Shown here: in pieces, positions 1 to 7,552 of the stretch | Numbering within the stretch: position 1 is the first letter of the stretch | How the letters are laid out: each line of letters opens with the position of its first letter | Source: CAYUVF01 sp964448045 | GTDB taxonomy: Bacteria; Bacteroidota; Rhodothermia; Rhodothermales; Salinibacteraceae | DNA length: 64,000 bases | Direction: 5' to 3' | NCBI GenBank assembly: GCA_964448045.1 | Contig: CAYUVF010000009.1 | Span: forward strand, 27,527-91,526 | The notes under the pieces: generated by a model | The model's input: only the letters and a program-made list of their open reading frames with translations | Databases searched by the model: none | Told to the model about the DNA's origin: nothing | Program-made: the position numbers and the translations under genes

Positions 1-326
1 GCCTCATTCTGCTGCGTCGTCTCCTGGGCGGACTCCAGCCGCTGAGCGTACGGCTTGCGATCCTCAAAATCGAGCGCATCGACCGAGAACAGGTCCTGAT
101 CGAATAGCTCGTAGTCGCCATCGTCGAAGAGAAAATCGAAGTACTGGGTGCTGCTCATCCCGAAATGATAGCCCGAGCTGGGGAAGACGAGCAGGTTCTC
201 TTCCAGCTCGCGCCGGTTGATAATCTCGTCGGTTTCGGGGCACTTCACCCACTGGCCCTCGGGGACTTCGTTTTGCTCGCTGCGATCAGTGAGAATCCCG
301 CGACGTTTGCGTTTGAACCAGGCCAT
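1..326 (-). CDS. accD: Acetyl-CoA carboxylase carboxyltransferase subunit beta (AccD), N-terminal part
   Basis: This is the N-terminal 108 codons of AccD; the rest lies beyond the left edge. AccD forms the carboxyltransferase with AccA and makes malonyl-CoA in the cytoplasm. The opening MAWFKRKRRGI, the block GQWVKCPE and the segment PYAQRLESAQE align with AccD N-termini. The usual four-cysteine zinc ribbon is degenerate: Cys29 is kept, but the other three positions are Thr32, Phe48 and Ser51. I recall Bacteroidota AccD proteins generally lacking these cysteines, so this is probably a lineage trait rather than decay. The start is the ATG read from 326. It lies 44 bp downstream of tsaB on the same strand, so the two may be cotranscribed. 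Confidence 0.85.
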   Translation of the reverse strand, partial: MAWFKRKRRGILTDRSEQNEVPEGQWVKCPETDEIINRRELEENLLVFPSSGYHFGMSSTQYFDFLFDDGDYELFDQDLFSVDALDFEDRKPYAQRLESAQETTQQNE

Positions 327-370
327 GGTGATGTCAACGTTAAAACGGAGGGTTAAACGAGGCGCTCGTC

Positions 371-1099
371 TCAGGGCGAAAGCCGCTCGAAGGGCGTCTT
401 TTGGGGTTGGGTGCCGGCGAAGGCTTTGAGGTAGTAGGGCTCGAACGTAGCGCAGTCGTCGACGGTCCCGGCCCTGATGCGAAGCGCGGCCCGCCGCGCG
501 ATCCAGGCCGCCGACGGCCCATGAAGATCGAAAGGAAGAACGACGGGTGCAAATCCGGCGGAGGCGAGCGGTGCTTCGGATTTGGGACCGCCGTTGCCCA
601 CGAGCCAGAGGCGGCCATCGACCGTGCTGAGCTCGTCCGCCAACTGATCGGTGGAGCACGCCGTGGTATTGCTGTGGGGATGAAGCGCCCCGTCTGCACC
701 CAGCCGATACGCAGCGGCGTACACTTCGTCGCGACGCGCATCGAGCAGCGCGCAGAGCACATCGCCGGGGGCGGCATACGGCGTCACCGAGGCCGCCAGC
801 GCCTCCAGCGTGGGCACGCCCACGAGGTTGGCACCGACGGCGCGGGCCAGCCCCTTCGCCGTGCTGACGCCAATCCGCAGGCCGGTGTACGAGCCGGGAC
901 CCATTGACACGGCGATGGCGGTGAGTGTGCTCGGCGACGACTCGGCGCGGGCGAGCACGGCCTGGATGAGCGGCGTCACCTGCTGGGCGTGGATGCGGGG
1001 ACGGCGGAGATGCGCCTCGGCGAGGATGTCGCCGTCGTGCCAGAGCGCCACGCCGCAGACATCGGTAGCGGTTTCGAGGGCTAAAAGAGTCGAGGTCAT
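371..1099 (-). CDS. tsaB: tRNA threonylcarbamoyladenosine biosynthesis protein TsaB
   Basis: A 242-residue TsaB (YeaZ) protein. It is the non-catalytic ASKHA-fold partner that dimerises with TsaD and, with TsaE, transfers the threonylcarbamoyl group to A37 of ANN-decoding tRNAs. Visible family features are the N-terminal LALETATDVCGVAL strand, the HAQQVTPLI helix and the signature GPGSYTGLRIG near residue 67. The metal-binding histidines of TsaD are absent, as expected for TsaB. The length is normal. It is the first gene of a minus-strand pair with accD and is divergent from the EF-G-like gene across 273 bp. Confidence 0.93.
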   Translation of the reverse strand: MTSTLLALETATDVCGVALWHDGDILAEAHLRRPRIHAQQVTPLIQAVLARAESSPSTLTAIAVSMGPGSYTGLRIGVSTAKGLARAVGANLVGVPTLEALAASVTPYAAPGDVLCALLDARRDEVYAAAYRLGADGALHPHSNTTACSTDQLADELSTVDGRLWLVGNGGPKSEAPLASAGFAPVVLPFDLHGPSAAWIARRAALRIRAGTVDDCATFEPYYLKAFAGTQPQKTPFERLSP

Positions 1100-1183
1100 A
1101 ACCGGTTGGCCGGTGAAGGAGAGCGATAGTGAAAGCGGTGGGCCGAGGCGGCGTTCGCTGGAAAGAAAGACTTCGTTAGAATC

Positions 1184-1213
1184 TTGATTATTTCTTAACC
1201 CCCTGTATTTTTA
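1184..1213 (+). promoter_or_regulatory. Putative Bacteroidota-type promoter for the EF-G-like gene
   Basis: TTG at 1184-1186 is followed after 19 nt by TATTTTTA at 1206-1213. This matches the Bacteroidota vegetative pattern (TTTG, 19-21 nt, TAnnTTTG) except for the last base. The patch is clearly A+T-rich against its surroundings. It would start a transcript near 1220 with a leader of about 150 nt before the ATG at 1373. Assignment is by pattern only. Confidence 0.45.
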
Positions 1214-1353
1214 TGGAGTCCTTAAAAGTCTTGGTTGTGCTGTGATTCGGCCCAGCCTTTCGCTCATCGGATGAACGCTCGCTGGGGGCTTGGTCCCTCG
1301 CTCGGGCTCTTGCATCTGTTTCATCGGATCCTTCTGCCTGGGACGGTTCAGGT

Positions 1354-1373
1354 AGTCTAACCTGGAGGTACTA
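1354..1373 (+). promoter_or_regulatory. Strong Shine-Dalgarno site of the EF-G-like gene
   Basis: GGAGG at 1364-1368 lies 4 nt before the ATG at 1373, which fixes that start. A small inverted repeat just upstream (CAGGT near 1350, ACCTG at 1360-1364) overlaps the edge of the site and could partly hide it. Clear Shine-Dalgarno sites are uncommon in this window. Confidence 0.5.
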
Positions 1374-3496
1374 TGGAGGTATTTGACGCAGCTCACATTC
1401 GCAATATTGCATTGGTCGGTCATCAGGGCAGCGGGAAGACGATGCTGTCCGAGTCTATGCTGCTCGCCAGTGGCGCGCTGCCGCGGTTGGGGTCCATCGA
1501 CGAAGGCACGACGGCCAGTGATTACCATCCGAGCGAGAAAGAGAAGAAGATGTCCGTCTTCACGTCGCTGATGCATGCGGAGTGGAAGGGGCACAAGATC
1601 AACATCCTCGATACGCCGGGGTATCCGGATTTTGTGGGCGAGGTTGTCACGGCGATGAAAGTGGCCGATACAGCGCTCTACGTGATTGATGCGCGCGAGG
1701 GCGTGCAGGTGGGCACCGAGCTGGCCTGGCGTACCGGACTGGAGCGCGAGATGCCCGCCATGTTCGTGCTGAATCACCTCGATCACGCCGGATCCGATTT
1801 CCGCGGAATCATCGATCAGATCAAAGAGCGATTCGGGCGCGGCGCAACCGTGGTCCAGATTCCTGCAGGCGGCGGTACCCGTTCCATCATCGATGTGTTG
1901 CTGATGAAGCAGCTTACCTATCCCGAGGGACAGGTGCAGCCCGAGATCAGCGAAATCGACGATGCATTCCGCGATGAGGCCGAGGAGCTGCACCAGACCC
2001 TCGTCGAGGACATCGCCGAGAACGACATGGATCTGATGGAGCTCTACTTCGAGAAAGGCGAACTGACCGAAGATGAGATGCGAGCCGGGCTGCAGACTTC
2101 GATGCTCAAGCGGGAGCTCTTCCCGATCTTCGTCACCAGCGCGACGCATAACGTCGGTGCCTCGCGCCTGATGAGCTTCATCGACAACGTGTGTCCCTCG
2201 CCGGTCGATCATCCGGCTATCAGCGAAGCCGGCGAGCCCATCGAGCCGGACCCCGACGGCGACACGGCGGCGTTCATCTACCGGACGATGGCCGAGAAGC
2301 ACGTGGGCGAGTACTCGTTTACCCGCGTCTATTCGGGCACGATGGAGGCCGGGATGGACCTCGAAAACCCGAGTCGAGGCACGACCGAGCGTATCGGGCA
2401 GATCTATGCGATTAACGGCCGCGACCGCGACAACCTGCCGCGCCTGCCAGCCGGTGACATCGGCGCGCTCGTCAAGCTGAAGGACACGCATACGAACGAT
2501 ACGCTCCGCACCAAAGGCAGCGAGGTGGTCATCCCGCCCATCCAGTTCCCCGAGCCGCGCTTCCGCGCCGCCATCCGGACCGCTGAAGAAGGGCAGGAGG
2601 ACAAGCTCGCGCAGGGCCTGCATCAGATTGTGGAGGAAGATCCCTCGTTGCGATCGGAGCATCAGCCGCATCTGAAGCAGATCACCCTGAGCGGCCAGGG
2701 CGAGATGCACCTGAACATCGCCAAGTACCGCCTCAAAGAACGCTTCAACGTTGAGGTGGAGTTTTACCGGCCCAAGGTGGCCTATCTGGAAACGGTACAG
2801 GCCTCCGCTCGCGGCTCCTACCGCCACAAAAAGCAAACCGGCGGCGCCGGCCAGTTTGCCGATATCTCGGTCATTGTGGAGTCGTACGATGGCAACGAGT
2901 ACAAGCCCCCAAGCGACGTGAAGGTGCGGGGCGAAGAAATCGTCGAAACCGACTGGGGGTCGACTATCCACTTCGTCGATGCCATCGTGGGAGGCGTCAT
3001 CGACATGCGCCGGTTCTTTGGAGCGATCCAGAAAGGCGTTCTGAACGCGATGGAAGAGGGACCTGTCGCTGGATTTCCCGTTGGCGACGTTCGGGTGGTA
3101 ATCTACGACGGTGGGATGCACCCGGTCGATTCCAACGAGGCGGCCTTCAAGGCGGCGGCGTTCAACGTCTTCCGCAACGCCTTCCGTGATGCCAGCCCGG
3201 CGCTCTTGGAGCCGATCCATGAGCTGGAGGTAACGACGCCCGAGGCGTACACGGGAGATGTGATCAGCGACTTGAACACCCGGCGGGCGCGTATCCAGGG
3301 CATTGAGATGGAGCAGCTCTTCCAGAAGATCATCGCCGAGGTCCCGGAAGCCGAGCTCTATCGCTATTCGACCTCGCTGCGCTCGCTTACGCAGGGTCGC
3401 GGCATTCATGCCTCTTCGTTCAGTCACTACGAGAAAATGCCGCGCAACGTGCAGGAAGAGGTCGTTGCCGAAGCCGGCACCATGGAAGAAGCGTGA
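1373..3496 (+). CDS. Elongation factor G-like protein (EF-G2 type)
   Basis: A 707-residue translational GTPase paralog with the full EF-G domain layout (G domain, II, III, IV, V), ending in the domain V region around LRSLTQGRGIHASSF. The P-loop GHQGSGKT is at residues 16-23. The G3 motif reads DTPGYPD (residues 80-86), so the histidine that activates water in canonical EF-G (DTPGHVD) is Tyr84. Switch I reads SEKEKKMSV instead of the usual ERGITI type, and G4 is NHLD instead of NKMD. These changes fit the EF-G2 branch; in Bacteroides an EF-G2 is reported to support translocation without GTP hydrolysis during starvation. Whether this protein behaves that way is inference. It has its own promoter-like and Shine-Dalgarno signals. 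Confidence 0.88.
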   Translation: MEVFDAAHIRNIALVGHQGSGKTMLSESMLLASGALPRLGSIDEGTTASDYHPSEKEKKMSVFTSLMHAEWKGHKINILDTPGYPDFVGEVVTAMKVADTALYVIDAREGVQVGTELAWRTGLEREMPAMFVLNHLDHAGSDFRGIIDQIKERFGRGATVVQIPAGGGTRSIIDVLLMKQLTYPEGQVQPEISEIDDAFRDEAEELHQTLVEDIAENDMDLMELYFEKGELTEDEMRAGLQTSMLKRELFPIFVTSATHNVGASRLMSFIDNVCPSPVDHPAISEAGEPIEPDPDGDTAAFIYRTMAEKHVGEYSFTRVYSGTMEAGMDLENPSRGTTERIGQIYAINGRDRDNLPRLPAGDIGALVKLKDTHTNDTLRTKGSEVVIPPIQFPEPRFRAAIRTAEEGQEDKLAQGLHQIVEEDPSLRSEHQPHLKQITLSGQGEMHLNIAKYRLKERFNVEVEFYRPKVAYLETVQASARGSYRHKKQTGGAGQFADISVIVESYDGNEYKPPSDVKVRGEEIVETDWGSTIHFVDAIVGGVIDMRRFFGAIQKGVLNAMEEGPVAGFPVGDVRVVIYDGGMHPVDSNEAAFKAAAFNVFRNAFRDASPALLEPIHELEVTTPEAYTGDVISDLNTRRARIQGIEMEQLFQKIIAEVPEAELYRYSTSLRSLTQGRGIHASSFSHYEKMPRNVQEEVVAEAGTMEEA

Positions 3497-3621
3497 GCAG
3501 ATAGGCGTTTGCACCTCGGATGCTCGGATGGAGCTCGCCGTAAGCGCGGCGTGTTACGGATCGGTCGAACCGGGCGGCTACACAGGTCCACCGCAGTTGT
3601 TCACCGATGCCCCTGTGCGCC

Positions 3622-4089
3622 ATGTATCGATACGTGATGATCGGCCTGTGTCTCGGCCTGGTTGGATGCGCCTCGCTGCAGATGGGAAACCAAGATCGGA
3701 GGATTGAGGCGCCGCCTGGGGGGGTGTTTGAGTCGACCGTCCAGGTGCTCACGGCGTACGGATTCGAGGTGGCGACGGCCGATGCGCCGCGCGGGTGGAT
3801 CGAAACGACGAGCCGCCCCGTGCACGGCGTTCCCTCGGCGTGGGGCCGGACTCCGGAGCAGGTGCGTGCCCGCATCGATTCGCTGGCGCCGGGCCAGGCG
3901 CGGGTGCAGCTGCTCATCACCTTCGCCGACGACGCCTCGGATGCGCCCCGCAAGTCCCACCCGCGCAGGCGAGGCGGATTGCTACATCAACAGGCAGGCG
4001 GTCATCCCATCGGCCAGTTTGTCGACGCCTCAGGGGCGTACGACGATGTGCTCGACGCTATCGAGACGCGGGCCGAAGCGGGGCGATAG
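3622..4089 (+). CDS. Putative lipoprotein of unknown function
   Basis: A protein of about 155 residues with a short hydrophobic N-terminus and a lipobox (GLVGC), so it is probably lipidated and in the envelope. The central part (FESTVQVLTAYGFEVATADA) resembles the short alpha/beta domains of small outer-membrane lipoproteins, but I recognise no family. An earlier ATG at 3607 is also possible. The stretch 3950-4020 is odd: in this frame it becomes basic and uses rare codons, while the frame starting at base 3662 reads GEADCYINRQAVIPSAS with codon use typical of the genome. A compensated pair of indels or an unusual C-terminal segment could explain this. Confidence 0.55.
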   Translation: MYRYVMIGLCLGLVGCASLQMGNQDRRIEAPPGGVFESTVQVLTAYGFEVATADAPRGWIETTSRPVHGVPSAWGRTPEQVRARIDSLAPGQARVQLLITFADDASDAPRKSHPRRRGGLLHQQAGGHPIGQFVDASGAYDDVLDAIETRAEAGR

Positions 4090-4118
4090 CGGTTCAGGTC
4101 AACACCAAACAAACAAAA

Positions 4119-4143
4119 AAGGCCCTGTGGCAGACAGGGCCTT
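4119..4143 (-). terminator. Rho-independent terminator
   Basis: A perfect 10-bp stem (AAGGCCCTGT with ACAGGGCCTT) around a 5-nt loop. On the minus strand it is followed by a T-rich run (4112-4120 on the plus strand is A-rich). It ends the minus-strand gene at 4169-4480 and may also stop plus-strand transcripts from 4089. Confidence 0.85.
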
Positions 4144-4168
4144 CGGCGGTTCGGGGCGCGACGTGGGT

Positions 4169-4480
4169 TTACTGCTTCTCCTCGATGAGTTTCTGCAACT
4201 TCTTGAATTCGTCGCGCTGGAACGAGAGATTAAAGCGGCTGGGGTTGTCTTCATCGCCCACAGCCGTCAGCGGCTCGATATCGGCCGTGAAGACGGTCTG
4301 GATGAGCTCTTTGGGATCGCAGCCCAGCGCGTCTGCGAAATCTTCGGCCGAGGCGGCGTAAATGCCTCCGTACTCTTTGATCTCTCCGCTGGAAAAGTCT
4401 TCGGCGTCATTCGGTTTTACGCGCATATATTCGGGTCGATTCGTGCAGAAGGATTCGGCGATGGTCCTCGGGCCATCCAA
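4169..4480 (-). CDS. Hypothetical protein, 103 aa
   Basis: A small acidic protein that I do not recognise. It has no signal peptide or membrane segment. A predicted helical stretch (SAEDFADALGCDPKELIQTVF) resembles a short HTH-like or adaptor helix pair, and the C-terminus (QRDEFKKLQKLIEEKQ) is probably a charged amphipathic helix. The gene is monocistronic, with a strong terminator immediately downstream, and is divergent from the class V aminotransferase gene. That organisation supports a real gene rather than a chance frame. Confidence 0.6.
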   Translation of the reverse strand: MDGPRTIAESFCTNRPEYMRVKPNDAEDFSSGEIKEYGGIYAASAEDFADALGCDPKELIQTVFTADIEPLTAVGDEDNPSRFNLSFQRDEFKKLQKLIEEKQ

Positions 4481-4578
4481 GCAGTACGTCGTATCAACTC
4501 GACGCCGATGGGGTTTCCTCCGCGCGCAACTTTTGGGGGGTAGACTCCCGATAAACGGAGTTTTCGTGCATTATTTTC

Positions 4579-5745
4579 ATGCCACACGCCCGACCGATGA
4601 CCCTTAACGAGCTACGCGCACAGTTTCCCCACGTGGCGCATCGCGTGTACGTAAACCACGCCGCCACTGGACCGCTGAGCCGGACCGTCCGGTCCGCAAT
4701 TGACTGCTACGTGGCCGAGCGGCACGGCGCCACGCCCGATGCCCCCGTCGAGAATTACGAGTCGTTCCAGACGGTGCAGGGCCAGACGAAGAAGCAAATA
4801 GCCCGCCTCCTGGGCACGGCGCCGGAGCGAGTGGCCTTTGCACGCAACACCTCGGCCGCGCTCAATGTGCTCACCCGCGGGCTCGACTGGCAGTCCGGCG
4901 ATCGCATCGCGGTGCCCGCCTGTGAGTTTCCCGCCAACGTGTATCCCTTCATGAACCTGGAGCATCACGGCGTCGCAGTCGACTTCATCCCGCACGAGGA
5001 GGGCACGTTCACCCTCGACGCCATCGAGCGAACAATCCGTCCGGAAACGCGCCTGTTGACCCTTTCATGGGTGCAGTTTCTATCCGGCTTTCGCGCCGAC
5101 ATCGAAGCCGTCGGGGCGCTCTGTGAGGCGCACGATATCATCTTTTGCGTCGATGCGATTCAGGGGCTCGGCGCCTTGCAGATCGATGTGGACGCCTGCG
5201 GGATCGACTTTCTGGCGTCGGGGGGGCACAAGTGGCTGATGGCGACGCAGGGCATCGGGCTGTTGTACTGCAGCGAGGCGCTTCAGGCGCAGATCCATCC
5301 GCCGGCGGGATGGCTGCACGGCCCCGTCGATTGGGAGCGGTTTCTGGACTACGAGCTGGTCTTTCATCCCGATGCGCGGCGCTTCGAGAGCGGCACGATG
5401 AACAACATCGGGATCGCGGCGCTGCATGGCGCCCTGAAATTGTACTTTGCCTGCGGACCGGCGTGGTGTGAAGCGCGCGTGCTGGACAACGCCCGCCTCC
5501 TCGCCGATGGGCTTGCGGATCAGGGCTATGCCCGATACGGGTCCGATGCGCCGGCACATCAGTCGGGCATTGTCACCATCTCGGCAGATGACCCCGAGGC
5601 GCTGCATGAGCACCTGGAGGCGCATCAGATTCAGGCAGCGCTGCGCAACCGCAAGCTCCGCTTCGCACCGACCTACTACAACACCGCGGCCGAGATAGAG
5701 CGCATCCTCGACGTCGTCGCGGACTTTCGAGCGGTGCAGGTGTGA
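4579..5745 (+). CDS. Class V aminotransferase / cysteine-desulfurase-family protein
   Basis: A 388-residue PLP enzyme of fold type I, class V family. It opens with the typical VYVNHAATGPLS, has the cofactor-phosphate region (FARNTSAALNVL), the Asp-containing VDAIQGLGAL segment, and the Schiff-base lysine in SGGHKWLM near residue 215. A cysteine on a flexible loop, as needed for a true desulfurase, is not evident, and a full SUF locus with its own SufS lies at 51339-52598. This is therefore more likely an isopenicillin-N-epimerase-like or kynureninase-like transferase of unknown substrate. An alternative ATG at 4597 is equally plausible. Confidence 0.8.
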   Translation: MPHARPMTLNELRAQFPHVAHRVYVNHAATGPLSRTVRSAIDCYVAERHGATPDAPVENYESFQTVQGQTKKQIARLLGTAPERVAFARNTSAALNVLTRGLDWQSGDRIAVPACEFPANVYPFMNLEHHGVAVDFIPHEEGTFTLDAIERTIRPETRLLTLSWVQFLSGFRADIEAVGALCEAHDIIFCVDAIQGLGALQIDVDACGIDFLASGGHKWLMATQGIGLLYCSEALQAQIHPPAGWLHGPVDWERFLDYELVFHPDARRFESGTMNNIGIAALHGALKLYFACGPAWCEARVLDNARLLADGLADQGYARYGSDAPAHQSGIVTISADDPEALHEHLEAHQIQAALRNRKLRFAPTYYNTAAEIERILDVVADFRAVQV

Positions 5746-5805
5746 ATCAGGCGCGGGCCGGGCAGGTACAAGCAGGTGCACTGCGTGAACGAATCCAACC
5801 GCGCC

Positions 5806-6909
5806 ATGGCCACTTCTTCTCCCTCCGACGCCGAGGTGACGCGGCGAGACAACACCATTCAGATTGAGGTCCCTGGCGAGTACGCAGCGGAAGAGCGGAT
5901 CGACAAGTTCCTGACGCGCTTCTTTCCCGAGGCGTCCCGCACGAAGGTCCAGCGGAGCATCAACGAGGGGCAGGCGCTCGTCAACGGGGCCGACATCAAG
6001 AAGTCGTATGCCGTGCAGCCGGGCGATACCATCGTGTGCCGATTGGTGCAGCCTCCGCCGCTGGAAGCCCAGCCCGAGGCGATCCCGCTGAACATCGTTT
6101 ACGAAGACGAGGACCTGATCGTCGTCAATAAAGAAGCCGGGATGGTGGTGCACCCGGCCCCCGGGCATCACAGCGGGACGCTCGTGAACGCGCTGCTGCA
6201 TCACGTGCAGGGCGAGCCCATCCACTACGCGCCGCAGGATAATCCCGATGCGCTGGACGATGATGCCATCGGCCTCTCGATGGTGAACGCGCTCCCGGAT
6301 CGGCCGGATCGGCGGGTGGTGCGGCCCGGGATCGTGCATCGGCTGGACAAGGGCACGTCGGGCGTGCTGGTGGTGGCGAAGCACGACCGGGCGCATCGGA
6401 AGCTGGCCGAGCAGTTCAAGGCCCACACGATCCACCGTGAATACTGGGCAATCCTGTGGGGCCATCCCGAGCCGCCGTCGGGCCGCATCGAGGGAGCCAT
6501 CGGGCGCGATCGGCACGATCGGAAACGGATGGCCGTGGTGCCGGAGGAGCGCGGTAAGTACGCCGTGACGCACTACGCCACAATCGAACGGCACGCCCAT
6601 ACCGCGCTCGTTCGGTTTGGGCTGGAAACCGGGCGCACCCATCAGATTCGCGTCCACGCCCAGCATATCAACCATCCCGTACTGGGCGATCCCAAGTACG
6701 GCGGCCAAACCGTGCGCTACGGATCGCAGGGCAGCAAGCGGCGGCGCTTCTTCGAGCGGCTCTTCGAAACGCTTCCACACCCGGCTTTGCATGCTCGTGC
6801 GCTGGGGTTCACCCATCCACGCACGGGCGAACGGGTCGACTTCACTGCTGAGCTGCCCGACGCCCTGCAACACGTGCTCGACCGGCTCCGCGCCGTCGAA
6901 GGCCGTTAA
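5806..6909 (+). CDS. RluD/RluA-family 23S rRNA pseudouridine synthase
   Basis: A protein of about 367 residues with an N-terminal S4 RNA-binding domain (ERIDKFLTRFFPEASRTKV) followed by the catalytic domain. The hallmark HRLDKGTSGVLVVAK carries the catalytic Asp, and GRTHQIRVHAQHI is the second conserved block. In the family it converts specific uridines of 23S rRNA (1911/1915/1917 for RluD) to pseudouridine; the exact target cannot be read from sequence. An insert of about 30 residues (PQDNPDALDDDAIGLSMV) precedes the HRLD motif. The upstream ATG at 5776 would add ten residues unlike the family. Confidence 0.88.
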   Translation: MATSSPSDAEVTRRDNTIQIEVPGEYAAEERIDKFLTRFFPEASRTKVQRSINEGQALVNGADIKKSYAVQPGDTIVCRLVQPPPLEAQPEAIPLNIVYEDEDLIVVNKEAGMVVHPAPGHHSGTLVNALLHHVQGEPIHYAPQDNPDALDDDAIGLSMVNALPDRPDRRVVRPGIVHRLDKGTSGVLVVAKHDRAHRKLAEQFKAHTIHREYWAILWGHPEPPSGRIEGAIGRDRHDRKRMAVVPEERGKYAVTHYATIERHAHTALVRFGLETGRTHQIRVHAQHINHPVLGDPKYGGQTVRYGSQGSKRRRFFERLFETLPHPALHARALGFTHPRTGERVDFTAELPDALQHVLDRLRAVEGR

Positions 6910-7024
6910 GCGCCCTGTATTGCAAACTCTGGATGAAGGGGGTGAACAACGGTGAGGGGTCTGCCGTTTTTACCCCTTGTATGCCGTAGTTCCTCACTGC
7001 GCCCTCACGCGGATCCTAAGACGC

Positions 7025-7510
7025 ATGCCCACTGCTGCGACTATTGATATTCATCAGCTCCTGGAGCCGTCCACCATCCGGATTGGTTTGCCCGGCGCGA
7101 CCAAAGAAGCTGTCGTCAACCATCTCATCGATGTGCTCGGCGGGCATCCGTCGATCAGCAGTCTGGAGGCGGTGCGTGAAGCCGTGTTCGACCGCGAGCG
7201 AGTGATGTCCACGGGGGTCGGTAAAATGCTGGGGCTCCCGCACGCCAAGACCGGCGCGGCGACCGAAACCGTGGCCGCGTTCGCCACTACTGAAGAGCCG
7301 GTTGATTTTGGAGCGATCGACGATCAGCCCGTGCGACTCCTGTTTCTGCTCGTCGGGCCGAACACCGATAAGTCGCGGCACATCAAGATCCTGGGGCGCA
7401 TCTCGCGCCTCGTGAGCCGCGACCGTGTGCGCGAGCGCCTACTGGCGGTTGAAACGGCGCAGGAAGTAATTGACACCCTTAAAGAGAGCGAGGCGCAGCT
7501 GCGCAGCTGA
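7025..7510 (+). CDS. PTS EIIA-type (PtsN-like) regulatory protein
   Basis: A 161-residue EIIA domain of the fructose/nitrogen type. The phosphorylatable histidine sits in MLGLPHAKTGA, and the downstream RLLFLLVGPNTDKSRHIKIL block is typical of PtsN-like proteins. No PTS permease is nearby, so a regulatory phosphocarrier role is more likely than sugar transport. I take the ATG at 7025; the frame stays open to 6977, but those residues do not look like the family. The gene lies 42 bp upstream of hisS on the same strand. Confidence 0.85.
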   Translation: MPTAATIDIHQLLEPSTIRIGLPGATKEAVVNHLIDVLGGHPSISSLEAVREAVFDRERVMSTGVGKMLGLPHAKTGAATETVAAFATTEEPVDFGAIDDQPVRLLFLLVGPNTDKSRHIKILGRISRLVSRDRVRERLLAVETAQEVIDTLKESEAQLRS

Positions 7511-7552
7511 TCGCCCGCTTCCGTTTCCCCTCAGAGCTGACCCGCAATTCCC

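Noticed and set aside
1211..3514. A 767-codon open frame on the minus strand over the EF-G-like gene
   Set aside because: It is the shadow of a high-G+C coding gene; the plus-strand frame has clear GTPase motifs. The same applies to long shadows at 5080-6873, 7439-9001, 18487-19941, 31797-34034 and 61856-63556.
4579..5745. Second cysteine desulfurase for Fe-S assembly
   Set aside because: Family resemblance is to class V aminotransferases in general; no clear active-site cysteine loop was seen, and sufS is present in the SUF locus.
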